From IMG/VR virus record IMGVR_UViG_3300031658_003181, positions 1-28,652 of that record: 28,652 nucleotides of DNA. One strand, written 5' to 3'. Made by a program: the position numbers and the translations under genes. Below the pieces are notes generated by a model. The model saw only the letters and a list, made by a program, of their open reading frames with translations, was not told the origin of the DNA and searched no databases. Numbering within the stretch: the first letter of the stretch is position 1; every line of letters starts with the position of its first letter. Below, piece by piece: positions 1 through 8,921 of the stretch. Source of the DNA: a virus.

Positions 1-21
1 CACCGTAATGGGATATAAATC

Positions 22-819
22 ATGAGCAACGTGGCGATAATTGGATATGGATTTTGTGGCAAGGCAACACATAAGATTCTAAAACAAGTAGAAACAATTA
101 ATAGAATACAAATACATGACCCGCAATGGCAGATGTATAAGAAACCCATTACTGATTGGAGGGGTATAGACTATGCATTCATATGTGTGCCTACTCCGAT
201 AACTGACGGCGAACTCAAGTTTAATTATGGTCACATCCTAGATGCTACCGTGGAGATTCCAGAGGGTGTGCAAATTGTTATCCGCAGTACTGTTGGCCCA
301 GAAGCATTGTCCCATACTTGGATTCACTGGCCAGAGTTTCTACGGGAAAGTCATTGGGAACAAGATGCCGAGGATATGTCCATACCAATTATCCTTGGTG
401 GCCACATGAGCGCCGTAAAAAGCAACATGACATCAAAATCGCTCAAAGAAATGAGTGGGTGGTTTCCACACCGCGAAAGTGTAATTCTTACTGGTGCAAA
501 AGAAGCCGCGATTTACAAGTTGTCTAGAAACGCTATGTTGGCCGCAAAGGTTGTCATGTGCAATTATATACACAGTGTATGTAAGGAACAGAATTGTTCT
601 TACAGTGAAGTTGCCAGTATGTTGTTGAACTTTGGTAACCTTGGTAATACTCATATGAGTGTGCCCGGCCCAGATGGCGAACATGGTTTTGGTGGTTCGT
701 GTTTCCCGAAAGACATCTCGCATCTTGCTGGGTTGCAACTAGATTCAAGTCACTACGCGGTTGATAATATTTTTGATGCGGTACTGGAGTGCAATGAGCG
801 ATATCGTAAAACTGTATAA
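22..819 (+). CDS. UDP-glucose/GDP-mannose dehydrogenase-like protein, short form
   Basis: Family role: NAD-dependent two-step oxidation of a nucleotide sugar to its uronic acid. Seen (265 aa): Rossmann loop GYGFCG at residues 8-13, CVPTP at 55-59, RSTVGP at 88-93, PEFLRES at 104-110 (the family's substrate-loop motif), a helix with KLSRN at 166-170, and the catalytic block GFGGSCFPKD with the nucleophile Cys227. The start at 22 is the first ATG; the ribosome site is weak. Full-length enzymes run about 390-450 aa, so this copy ends soon after the catalytic Cys and lacks most of the C-terminal nucleotide-sugar-binding domain. It overlaps the first radical SAM gene by 26 bases, suggesting translational coupling. 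Catalytic competence without the C-terminal domain is uncertain; it may have to work as a dimer or with the second dehydrogenase at 13979. Confidence 0.82.
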   Translation: MSNVAIIGYGFCGKATHKILKQVETINRIQIHDPQWQMYKKPITDWRGIDYAFICVPTPITDGELKFNYGHILDATVEIPEGVQIVIRSTVGPEALSHTWIHWPEFLRESHWEQDAEDMSIPIILGGHMSAVKSNMTSKSLKEMSGWFPHRESVILTGAKEAAIYKLSRNAMLAAKVVMCNYIHSVCKEQNCSYSEVASMLLNFGNLGNTHMSVPGPDGEHGFGGSCFPKDISHLAGLQLDSSHYAVDNIFDAVLECNERYRKTV

Positions 820-2077
820 AGATATTGCAGAAAGAAACAATGCAGTAGGTGATGGGTTTTGTGTTCTCAAGTGGTGGCACTTGGAAATGCATTTGGGTAC
901 TGGCAACTATCATTCTTGTTTTCATTGTCCCCAGCAGAATCTAAAACTCGGTGAAGACATACACAACACCCTTCACAAAATGCAACAACGAAAAACTATG
1001 TTGAGGGGTGGGAGACCCGAAGAATGTTCTTATTGTTGGAAGGCGGAAGATGCGGGTGCTGTAAGCCCTAGAACAACTCTCTCTGCCATATACACTGAGA
1101 TGCAACCAGACATAATAGAAACCACTGCGTCACTGGAGTGGGACGAATATGTTTATCCAAAATATCTGGAGATGAGTTTTTCAAATACATGTCAGATGAA
1201 ATGTTCTTACTGCGCCCCATCATTGAGTTCTACTCTGTTGAAAGAAATTAAAGACATGGGTGCGTACCCATTGAAAGACCCAGAGAGTAGAGGTCAGTAT
1301 GAGTTGAATGGCACGGAAGAACTTTATAAGGATGACAATAACCCCCTAGTCAAAAAGTTCTGGAGTTGGTTTGACACTGCTATAGAACATCTTGACACAC
1401 TACGGATTACTGGTGGCGAACCCTTGTTACACAAAGGTATGTTTGATATGTTGGAGTACTTGAAGAATTCTCCGCATGATATAAACTTCCATGTAAACAG
1501 TAATCTATCAATATCAAACCGTAGAGTTAAACAGACATGTGACCTTCTACCATCAAAGTCTAAAGTGTATGCTAGTGTTGATACATATGGAAAACAGGCA
1601 GAGTGGATTCGACACGGGCTTGATTGGGAACTTTTTGAAGAGAATGTCCTAACGGTCATTGACCACGGAATCCCAATTAGTTTTATGACAACATTTTGTC
1701 TTCTTAGTATACCTAACTTCAAAGACTTCTTGTACTATGTTATACAATTAAAAGACATAGGTGATGTTAAGATAGACACCCCATTTATGACAAACCCACC
1801 TCATTTATCATGTCTTATAATGGATGATAAGATGCGGGATATGCTAGAGGACAGTTACCAATTTATGGTAGAGAATAGTGAATTCAATGAAGCAGAAGTA
1901 ATTAAATTTGAGAGAGTTCTTAAATGGGTTGACAATAATAGGTACACCGGAGAACGCCTAAATAGACACAGGAGAGACTTTAAAACCTTTGTCGATGAAC
2001 ATGATAAACGCAGGGGTAGTAATTGGCACGATGCATTCCCCGAACTAAAATATTTTTATGAGTTATGTGATGTCTGA
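794..2077 (+). CDS. Radical SAM protein with N-terminal twitch domain, copy 1
   Basis: Radical SAM enzymes use a 4Fe-4S cluster to cleave S-adenosylmethionine and make a radical; the substrate here is unknown. Seen (427 aa): an N-terminal Cys domain (Cys23, Cys42, Cys45, Cys78, Cys81, in contexts FCVLKW, SCFHC and CSYC) likely to hold an auxiliary cluster; the radical SAM triad CxxxCxxC at Cys133/137/140; TGGEP at 206-210 (SAM binding); a later NSN strand and IRHGLDW motif; and an FPEL motif near the C-terminus. I chose ATG 794, preceded by TGGAG at 785-789, over an upstream ATG at 761 that would lie deeper in the preceding gene. It is the first of seven paralogues in this region and overlaps copy 2 by 8 bases. 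Confidence 0.88.
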   Translation: MSDIVKLYKDIAERNNAVGDGFCVLKWWHLEMHLGTGNYHSCFHCPQQNLKLGEDIHNTLHKMQQRKTMLRGGRPEECSYCWKAEDAGAVSPRTTLSAIYTEMQPDIIETTASLEWDEYVYPKYLEMSFSNTCQMKCSYCAPSLSSTLLKEIKDMGAYPLKDPESRGQYELNGTEELYKDDNNPLVKKFWSWFDTAIEHLDTLRITGGEPLLHKGMFDMLEYLKNSPHDINFHVNSNLSISNRRVKQTCDLLPSKSKVYASVDTYGKQAEWIRHGLDWELFEENVLTVIDHGIPISFMTTFCLLSIPNFKDFLYYVIQLKDIGDVKIDTPFMTNPPHLSCLIMDDKMRDMLEDSYQFMVENSEFNEAEVIKFERVLKWVDNNRYTGERLNRHRRDFKTFVDEHDKRRGSNWHDAFPELKYFYELCDV

Positions 2078-3476
2078 GAATAAACCCAACGAATACTGGA
2101 TGGAACAACTCAAAGAGAAACGAGAAAAGATTAATTCTATCTCGCCTTCTTTTTGTTCTGCTAAGTGGTTACAGACAACTTTGTATTTGCAGAATGGATA
2201 CAATCATTCTTGTCACCACCCGTCACCACACAAAATCCCTGTTAAAGAAGTGTTGGAAAATCCAGCTGCTCTCCACAACAGCAACTATAAAAAACAACAA
2301 AGAATTAAAATGCTCAATGGTGAAAGACCCAAAGAGTGCGACTACTGTTGGAAGATAGAAGACCAAGGCAAAGACCATTACTCAGACCGACATTACAAAA
2401 CTGCCGATTGGTGGTCGTGGGATAAAGTTGACCTTATCGCAACCAGTAATCCAACTGAAGATGTATACCCATCATACCTAGAAGTATCATTTAGTAATGC
2501 GTGTAATTTTGCGTGTGCTTATTGTTCACCGGAAATCAGTTCTACTTGGATGAAAGATATCGAAGAGAACGGTGACTACCCAGTTAAGTTTGGTTCTGGT
2601 AACTTAGACTATTTGCGTTCAGTTGAAAAGTTCCCATACAAACACTCAGATGCCAATCCATATGTTGATGCGTTTTGGAAATGGTTTCCAGAAGCCCTTC
2701 CCCACTTAAAGGTGTTTCGTGTTACTGGTGGTGAACCAACCATGAGTAAAGATGTTTGGAAAGTTCTGGATTACATATACGAAAATGCACAACCAGAACT
2801 GTCGATTGCAATCAATAGTAACCTTGGCACAGACCCTAGACTTATACAGAGGTTGATTGATGCATGTAACAAACTAGAGGGCAAGGTTAAACAGATTGAG
2901 ATATATACCAGTTGTGAGGCTATCGGTGAACAGGCTGAATACATTCGGGACGGGTTAGATTACAATTACTGGATGGCTAATTGTGAACGGGTGTTATCAG
3001 AGACAAATGCCAATGTTGCTATTATGACAACATTAAATATTTTGAGTATGACAACATTCAATGACTTCATCGAAGACATAATGAAACTAAGAATAACGTA
3101 CAACAAGGATTTGGCGAACAATCGCATACCATTGAGTGTAAACTACTTGCGATTCCCCCCACACCTACAGTGTACGTTGTTAGATATAGACACGAGAATA
3201 TCTTATGCGAATCAATATGAACTCACGGCAAAGAGTTGGTTGAAGTATGACTCACCTGATAAATTTGCAAGAATATACTTGGAAGAATATGACCAGATAC
3301 AGAGGTTCTGTGAATACTTGCGGGGAGAAGATAATACTGCTAAAAAATACAGGGCAGACTTTGTAAATTATATAAAAGCGTATGATATCAGAAGATCGAA
3401 AAACTTTAGCGAAACTTTCCCAGAATACACACATTTATTGGAGGAGTGGAATGTCCAAAAAATACATTCATGTTAA
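2070..3476 (+). CDS. Radical SAM protein with N-terminal twitch domain, copy 2
   Basis: Seen (468 aa from ATG 2070; an in-frame ATG at 2058 would add four residues). N-terminal Cys domain: Cys29 (FCSAKW), Cys48 (SCHHP), Cys90 and Cys93 (CDYCW). Radical SAM triad at Cys145/149/152 (CNFACAYC), VTGGEP around 218-223, then an NSN strand, the YIRDGLDY motif and a C-terminal FPEY. It belongs with copies 1 and 3 in a subgroup where the N-terminal domain carries a single Cys followed by aromatic/His residues instead of the Cys-Cys pair of copies 4-7. Substrate unknown. Copies 2 and 3 share a long N-terminal pattern (HKIP, an NP-A-HN segment, ERP-EC), so they look like a recent duplication relative to the others. 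The 3' end overlaps the 75-residue gene at 3451 by 26 bases. Confidence 0.88.
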   Translation: MSENKPNEYWMEQLKEKREKINSISPSFCSAKWLQTTLYLQNGYNHSCHHPSPHKIPVKEVLENPAALHNSNYKKQQRIKMLNGERPKECDYCWKIEDQGKDHYSDRHYKTADWWSWDKVDLIATSNPTEDVYPSYLEVSFSNACNFACAYCSPEISSTWMKDIEENGDYPVKFGSGNLDYLRSVEKFPYKHSDANPYVDAFWKWFPEALPHLKVFRVTGGEPTMSKDVWKVLDYIYENAQPELSIAINSNLGTDPRLIQRLIDACNKLEGKVKQIEIYTSCEAIGEQAEYIRDGLDYNYWMANCERVLSETNANVAIMTTLNILSMTTFNDFIEDIMKLRITYNKDLANNRIPLSVNYLRFPPHLQCTLLDIDTRISYANQYELTAKSWLKYDSPDKFARIYLEEYDQIQRFCEYLRGEDNTAKKYRADFVNYIKAYDIRRSKNFSETFPEYTHLLEEWNVQKIHSC

Positions 3477-3678
3477 TATGCATAAAATCCGTGCCAACAA
3501 AAAACATGGAACGGATGAACCTGTCCTTACAGTGAAGGAAGGTAGAAAAAATACTTATGGTCACAGGGTAAAGATACACGGGCCGAGTGAAGTTTTGTAT
3601 GGTGGTAATGATAAACCGTTATTGCCATGCGGTGCAAGAGTTGTTATAATGACAGAAGCGGAGATAGAGATTGAGTAA
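3451..3678 (+). CDS. Small conserved hypothetical protein between radical SAM genes
   Basis: Seen: 75 residues starting MSKKYIHVN, basic in the first half, with an HGPS motif, a CGARV segment close to the end and an acidic tail. ATG 3451 follows a strong ribosome site (GAGGAG, 3441-3446) with a four-base gap, so I prefer it over a longer reading from 3382 that would sit inside the preceding gene. The pattern (IHVN near the start, HGPS in the middle, CGARV near the end) matches a short unnamed family I associate with phages and mobile DNA; I know of no assigned function. The alternating hydrophobic pattern suggests a small beta-fold. Its place inside a coupled radical SAM operon makes a partner or substrate role possible, but nothing in the sequence looks like a RiPP leader or core peptide. 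Confidence 0.75.
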   Translation: MSKKYIHVNMHKIRANKKHGTDEPVLTVKEGRKNTYGHRVKIHGPSEVLYGGNDKPLLPCGARVVIMTEAEIEIE

Positions 3679-5173
3679 CGAATTTGATTTAATTAAGTAT
3701 CGAAAGGATATTCTGGATACTAAGTCAGAAAGTTTTTGCGGTGCTAAGTGGTATAATGCAACTACATGGTTGGGAAGTGGTACAACCGCTTCTTGTCATC
3801 ACCCCCCAGCTCACAAAATTCCACTACATGAAATTGCAGTCAACCCATCTGCCATTCATAATACGCAACACAAGAAGGCGATGCGTAAGATGATGCAGAA
3901 TGGAGAACGGCCTCGTGAATGCGAGTATTGCTGGAAGGTCGAAGATATGCCGACTGAAGCTGTTAGTGACCGTGTTTATAAATCAATCATTTATTCAAAC
4001 GATGACTTGCAGAAGGCACAAGATGCCGACTTCAATGATAACACTTTGTTGAAGACTTTTGAGATTGCATTTGACCGGACATGTAACCTTGCTTGTTCTT
4101 ATTGTAATTCTAGTTTCTCCACTACATGGGCAAAGGACATTAAGAAGAATGGCCCGTACCAGAATATGGTATCCGATGGTGCTGCTGCATTTCAACACGA
4201 TGGTGAGTGGGCAGACCCTTATGGAAAGAAACAAGAGAACCCTTATGTAACTGCTTTCTGGGATTGGTGGGATGATGGTCTTTCTAAGAGTCTAGAAGAA
4301 TTGCGTGTTACTGGTGGCGAACCATTGATGTCTGACCAAGTGTGGAAACTTTTTGATTGGTTTCAAAAGAACCCATCCGATATGAGGTTTGCTGTTAATT
4401 CAAACTTGATTGCGAAACCAAGTATCATTGATAAGGTAATAGAAAAGTCTCACGGACTCAAACACTTCCACCTATACACAAGTTGTGAGAGTACAGGCAA
4501 ACAAGCCGAGTATATTCGGGATGGTCTTGATTATGATATGTGGTATAATAATGTAGTTCGATTGATTAAAGAAGGTAACTGCGAAGGCATCAATATAATG
4601 ATGACTGTCAATAGTCTGTGCCTATTTAATATTACCGATTTCCTAGAGGACGTATTTAAACTAAAAGAAATCAACCAGAGTAAGACACCCGTGTTCAGTG
4701 TTAACCTGTTGAGGTTTCCAAGTTTCCAGAGTCCACTGGCATTACCAGACCATATAAAGGATTACCTCAGAAACAAACTATCCGATTGGTATGAAGATAA
4801 CAAGGACAGGGATTACTGGCATGACTTTGAGAAGGCTAGTATTGAGAGGTTGATTGACTACTTAGAAGTTGTTGATGCACCACATAGACGGACTAGTGAC
4901 AAGATGACTCTCTGGCGAGACTTCAAGACCTTCTACGCGCAATATGACACCCGCCGTGGTAAGACTTTGGATGTATTTCCAGAAATCCTTACTGATTGGG
5001 TGGATACTATCCCCGACACCGTAACCGAACAAATCGTACAAATGGTGGATGGTGATAGTACCAGACAGTACGACAATGACCCAGACTTGCAAAAGGTTGC
5101 AGATGAAGAGGGTTGGGTTTTGAAACCCGACAATAAAAACATCGATGAAGCACTAGGTGACTATGACAAGTAG
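3671..5173 (+). CDS. Radical SAM protein with N-terminal twitch domain, copy 3 (TTG start)
   Basis: Seen (500 aa, longest of the array): N-terminal Cys23 (FCGAKW), Cys42 (SCHHP), Cys84 and Cys87 (CEYCW); radical SAM triad Cys138/142/145 (CNLACSYC); VTGGEP at 213-218; NSN strand; YIRDGLDY; VFPE near residue 435. After that motif, where most copies end, it carries about 60 extra acidic residues. The start is TTG 3671: no in-frame ATG occurs before the conserved FCGAKW block, GAGATAGAGA lies just upstream, and the eight-base overlap with the previous stop matches the overlaps elsewhere in this run. It is closest in pattern to copy 2. Substrate unknown. Confidence 0.87.
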   Translation: MSNEFDLIKYRKDILDTKSESFCGAKWYNATTWLGSGTTASCHHPPAHKIPLHEIAVNPSAIHNTQHKKAMRKMMQNGERPRECEYCWKVEDMPTEAVSDRVYKSIIYSNDDLQKAQDADFNDNTLLKTFEIAFDRTCNLACSYCNSSFSTTWAKDIKKNGPYQNMVSDGAAAFQHDGEWADPYGKKQENPYVTAFWDWWDDGLSKSLEELRVTGGEPLMSDQVWKLFDWFQKNPSDMRFAVNSNLIAKPSIIDKVIEKSHGLKHFHLYTSCESTGKQAEYIRDGLDYDMWYNNVVRLIKEGNCEGINIMMTVNSLCLFNITDFLEDVFKLKEINQSKTPVFSVNLLRFPSFQSPLALPDHIKDYLRNKLSDWYEDNKDRDYWHDFEKASIERLIDYLEVVDAPHRRTSDKMTLWRDFKTFYAQYDTRRGKTLDVFPEILTDWVDTIPDTVTEQIVQMVDGDSTRQYDNDPDLQKVADEEGWVLKPDNKNIDEALGDYDK

Positions 5174-6479
5174 GCTCAACATTAACGGGTCTGGGTTTTG
5201 TACTGCGCCATGGACACACACTTACGTTTCTCCTCAAGGGGAGAGGCGACTGTGTTGTGCCAGTAGAGAAGAAGCTAAATTCCAAAAACAATATTTGGAT
5301 AGTGGTACTAAGAAAGGCAAGTTTGAACCAGAGACATTAGAAGAACACTGGAACAGTGATTATATGAAAGACATTCGCAAGAGAATGTTGGCCGGTGAAA
5401 AACTAAAAGAATGTGAAGTATGCAATGACCAAGTTTTAAATCTACATACTTACAGGAAGTATTTTACTGAGACATTGTTTCCACACAAGGTGGAAGATAT
5501 AATCGCCAATACTGCGATGGATGGCACTTATAGTGACCTCCCAGTTTCATATGACTACCGCATATCTAATCTATGCAACTTTAAATGCCGCATGTGCGGA
5601 GAACAACTTTCGTCTAGTTGGGAGGCAGAGAAAAAGAAACATAATCTCATTGATGTTAAACAAGACCCTTGGATGGAACCCACTAATAGAAAGAAGATAA
5701 CCAATTTCCAAGAAGAAGTATTGGAAGTGGAATTGCAGAGGGCTGTTGATAATAAGACGATAGAAGAAATCTATTGGGTTGGCGGTGAACCATTGATGTG
5801 GGAACGTCATTGGACTATCATGCAACAGTTGGTAGACAATGGTCACTCGAAAAATGTCACCATCCGTTATAATACAAATCTGAGCCGTGTCAAGTATAAA
5901 GACTATAACTTGTGGGACATGTTGCCACACTTCAAGAATGTTAACATATGTGCCAGTATTGATGGTGCGTATGATGTCGGTGAATATATCAGAGATGGGT
6001 TGGTATGGAGTGAGTGGATAGAGAACTTTAAATCGGGTATGTTTCTCATTGACCAATTTGGTGATGATGCATTGGTGCTTGATGTAACACTAACTACGCC
6101 GGGATTATTTCATCTCAAACAGATGTTTGATGTTGCTAGGTCACTTGATGTAAAATCGTACTTCAAGTTCACTTATGCATTCGACCCCAGTGTTGTCATG
6201 TCACCTTTCTGTTTACCTAAAAATATTCTTGAACCATTGGTAAATGATTTACTGGAATACATTGAACCCAACCTAACATGGAAGACTAAGGTGTATAAAG
6301 AATCATTGGTGAGTCTAATAAATAGAGAGTCGTTTGATGAACAATGGCCGAACTCATATAAAGATGGACTTAAACGTGGTAAAGAGTTTCAAGTTTATCT
6401 AGATGATTTGAGAAATACTAAATTGAAATTCGTGGATACACTTCACGGAGATGCTGTGGATTGGTGGGATAGAATATGA
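5163..6479 (+). CDS. Radical SAM protein with N-terminal twitch domain, copy 4
   Basis: Seen (438 aa from ATG 5163; GTG 5157 is an alternative two codons upstream). The N-terminal domain has Cys13 (FCTAPW), the pair Cys31-Cys32, then Cys84 and Cys87; this Cys-Cys arrangement defines the second subgroup (copies 4-7). Radical SAM triad Cys138/142/145 (CNFKCRMC), VGGEP at 206-210, an asparagine strand (YNTNLS), an SIDG motif and YIRDGL. The C-terminus departs from the other copies: it lacks the FPE motif and ends DWWDRI. The overlap with copy 3 (11 bases) and with copy 5 (4 bases) implies translational coupling. Substrate unknown. Confidence 0.87.
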   Translation: MTSRLNINGSGFCTAPWTHTYVSPQGERRLCCASREEAKFQKQYLDSGTKKGKFEPETLEEHWNSDYMKDIRKRMLAGEKLKECEVCNDQVLNLHTYRKYFTETLFPHKVEDIIANTAMDGTYSDLPVSYDYRISNLCNFKCRMCGEQLSSSWEAEKKKHNLIDVKQDPWMEPTNRKKITNFQEEVLEVELQRAVDNKTIEEIYWVGGEPLMWERHWTIMQQLVDNGHSKNVTIRYNTNLSRVKYKDYNLWDMLPHFKNVNICASIDGAYDVGEYIRDGLVWSEWIENFKSGMFLIDQFGDDALVLDVTLTTPGLFHLKQMFDVARSLDVKSYFKFTYAFDPSVVMSPFCLPKNILEPLVNDLLEYIEPNLTWKTKVYKESLVSLINRESFDEQWPNSYKDGLKRGKEFQVYLDDLRNTKLKFVDTLHGDAVDWWDRI

Positions 6480-7708
6480 GTAAAACATTTTGTCCTTTGC
6501 CTTGGAATCACTTAGCAACCCATCCTCATGGGATATGCACCCTGTGTTGCGAATCAAACCAAGACGATGGTATATCACAAGCCTTTAATGATACGAAGAA
6601 TGATGCCTTCCGTAATGCATTGACACTACAGACGGTTGAAGATTTCTCTGAGATTACAAACTCCGATAGTTTTAGTAAAGTTAGATTGCAGATGCTCAAT
6701 GGCGAAAAACCTATTGAGTGTAACAAGTGTTGGGATGCGGAAAGTGTAGGGAATAAAAGTAAACGGTATTACGAGAGTCGCCGACTTCCATTGACGTTGG
6801 AAGAGGCAATAGAAAATACAAATGATGATGGTACACTCAAGGAAGTTAACTATGAGTTTGTAGAACTGCGACTAGGCAATCATTGTAATGTCCAGTGCCG
6901 AACATGCAATCCATATTCGAGTTCTCGTTGGTTAAAAGATTGGGATACGGTAAATCCAGAAAGACGGTCTCTCCCAGAGTTTACGAGAGTAAGTAGTTTT
7001 AACTGGCCCTTGGATGAAGATTTCTGGACTAAGTTATTGGATAGAAGTGGTAACCTAAAGTGCCTGTATATCAATGGTGGTGAACCCTTTCTCATAGACA
7101 AACATTTTGCATTCTTAGAGACATTGGTTGAACGGGGAATCGCAAAGGATGTTGAGATAGTATATTCTACCAACTGTACAATTATTAACCATTCATACGA
7201 AGACATATGGAAGAACTTTAGAAAGGTTCAGTTTATGTTATCGATTGATGACCTTGAAGAAAGGAACGAGTACATCAGAACATACACCGCATGGGGAAAG
7301 GTGTTGTCGTTTGTTGAGTGGATGGATGAGATATGCGGCAAGTATGATAACTTGGATTATAACATATTACAAACGGTGTCGGTATATAACATTTTATACA
7401 TCCCAGAGTTCTACGAATATTTCAAGGGGTTTCATATAAGTCACAACTTTGTAAATGACCCTGCTCACTTTGACCCGTTGATACTACCACGGGATGTGCA
7501 AGAAATAATTGTAGATAGAATCGGTGACCTTACAGATGATGTTGCGAATTACTTAAATGTGAAAAGAAAACAAGGGGACATTTCGGTTGCTAATCTTTCG
7601 CCACTGCAAACCTTTTTTGAAAAGACCAGAACTATGGACACAATGAAAAAGACTTCATTTGAGGATACGTTCCCAGAACTTTATGAGTTGATAAAAAATT
7701 ATGAGTGA
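6476..7708 (+). CDS. Radical SAM protein with N-terminal twitch domain, copy 5
   Basis: Seen (410 aa): Cys6 (FCPLPW), Cys21, Cys24-Cys25, Cys82 and Cys85 (CNKCW) in the N-terminal domain; radical SAM triad Cys137/141/144 (CNVQCRTC); NGGEP at 200-204; an STN strand; an SIDD motif where copies 4 and 6 have SIDG; and a C-terminal DTFPEL. The start ATG overlaps the TGA of copy 4 (ATGA). The first residue of the usual TGGEP motif is Asn here, Val in copy 4 and Ala in copy 6; GGEP, which is the SAM-contacting part, is intact in all. Substrate unknown. Confidence 0.87.
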   Translation: MSKTFCPLPWNHLATHPHGICTLCCESNQDDGISQAFNDTKNDAFRNALTLQTVEDFSEITNSDSFSKVRLQMLNGEKPIECNKCWDAESVGNKSKRYYESRRLPLTLEEAIENTNDDGTLKEVNYEFVELRLGNHCNVQCRTCNPYSSSRWLKDWDTVNPERRSLPEFTRVSSFNWPLDEDFWTKLLDRSGNLKCLYINGGEPFLIDKHFAFLETLVERGIAKDVEIVYSTNCTIINHSYEDIWKNFRKVQFMLSIDDLEERNEYIRTYTAWGKVLSFVEWMDEICGKYDNLDYNILQTVSVYNILYIPEFYEYFKGFHISHNFVNDPAHFDPLILPRDVQEIIVDRIGDLTDDVANYLNVKRKQGDISVANLSPLQTFFEKTRTMDTMKKTSFEDTFPELYELIKNYE

Positions 7709-8921
7709 TAGAAAGAATATATGTATGTTGCCGTGGGTTCATCTACACACATGGCCGAATGGAAATGTCTACCCATGTTGTTTAACCCCAATGGAACATA
7801 TTGCTGGCAATCTGAACGAGAATAGTTTGGAAGAGATATACAACAGTGATTTAATAAAAGACATTCGGGTTAAGATGATAGATGATGAAAGACCAGAACC
7901 CTGTAATCGATGTTACCACCATGAAGATGCTGGTGGCATGTCAATGCGACATAGAGCAAACACTAGTTGGTCTAAATACGAACACATGATTGATGAGACC
8001 AAAGAGGACGGTACGGTAGAAGAAATGAAACTACCATACTGGGACTTTAGGTTTTCTAATATCTGCAATTTCAAATGTCGTAGTTGTGGCCCTCAGTTGA
8101 GTACTGGTTGGTATCCTGATATTAAGAAGATTGCTGTCATGGAAACTGGTAGGTCTTTCCTACCCGATGATATTCCAAAGAACAATAAGTTTGATTTGTG
8201 GGAACAGATAGAACCATACTTTGAAGATGTCGAAGAGATATACTTTGCCGGCGGCGAACCTCTTATAATGGAAGAACACTATCGCATTCTAAAAAAACTT
8301 GATTCGATGGGGAGACATGATGTTTTGTTGCGATACAATACAAACTTCAGTGAGATGCGATATAAAGATTTGCATGTGTTGGAGTTCTGGCCCAAGTTTA
8401 AAAATGTAGAAGTTGGTGCAAGTATTGACGGCATGGGCGAGGAGGGTGAGTTCATCCGCAGTGGATTTAGTTGGCAACAATTTAAAGACAACAGAACTAA
8501 AATGAAACAGACATGCCCTCATGTAAACTTTTATGTGAGTAGTACAATCAGTATTCAGAATGCCTATCATATAGTGCCATTCCACCATAAACTTGTTGAG
8601 GGTGGATGGATTGATAGTTATAATTCGTTCAATGTTAACATTGTCACCGAACCAAACCATCTTGATATAAGAATTTTACCACAACATCATAAAGTTAAAT
8701 TAGAGAAACTTTACCAAGAACACATTGACATGTTATCCGATGTAGGTGATTGGTCTGCAAAACAGGGGTTCGATAGTTTGAAAAACCATTTGATGCAAGA
8801 TATCGAAACTGCCGGAGAACATCTTGAAGTGTTCAAATACAAGATGAAACAAGTTGACAAGATACGAGAAGAAAACTTTTCGGAAACTTTCCCAGAGATG
8901 AGTGATTTGTATGGGCTTTAA
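7701..8921 (+). CDS. Radical SAM protein with N-terminal twitch domain, copy 6
   Basis: Seen (406 aa): the most canonical copy of the array. The N-terminus reads ICMLPWVHLHTWPNG, then Cys26-Cys27, GNLNENSLEEIYNSD and Cys68/Cys71 (CNRCY) followed by HEDAGG, the usual signature of N-terminal-twitch radical SAM proteins. Radical SAM triad Cys122/126/129 (CNFKCRSC), AGGEP at 183-187, YNTNFS, ASIDG, FIRSGF and a C-terminal ETFPEM. It overlaps copy 5 by eight bases and the next gene by eleven. Substrate unknown; related domains elsewhere act on peptides or small molecules, so no reaction is claimed. Confidence 0.88.
   Translation: MSDRKNICMLPWVHLHTWPNGNVYPCCLTPMEHIAGNLNENSLEEIYNSDLIKDIRVKMIDDERPEPCNRCYHHEDAGGMSMRHRANTSWSKYEHMIDETKEDGTVEEMKLPYWDFRFSNICNFKCRSCGPQLSTGWYPDIKKIAVMETGRSFLPDDIPKNNKFDLWEQIEPYFEDVEEIYFAGGEPLIMEEHYRILKKLDSMGRHDVLLRYNTNFSEMRYKDLHVLEFWPKFKNVEVGASIDGMGEEGEFIRSGFSWQQFKDNRTKMKQTCPHVNFYVSSTISIQNAYHIVPFHHKLVEGGWIDSYNSFNVNIVTEPNHLDIRILPQHHKVKLEKLYQEHIDMLSDVGDWSAKQGFDSLKNHLMQDIETAGEHLEVFKYKMKQVDKIREENFSETFPEMSDLYGL

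Noticed and set aside
554-925. A 123-codon minus-strand frame across the first gene junction
   Set aside because: Shadow frame: it lies opposite two recognisable genes, with no ribosome site or domain.
3451-3678. The 75-residue gene as a RiPP precursor for the radical SAM enzymes
   Set aside because: No leader/core boundary, no Cys- or Gly-rich core and a globular-looking composition; it resembles a conserved stand-alone small protein instead.
5571-6056. A 161-codon minus-strand frame inside radical SAM copy 4
   Set aside because: Antisense shadow over an intact radical SAM domain; no start signal or recognisable protein.
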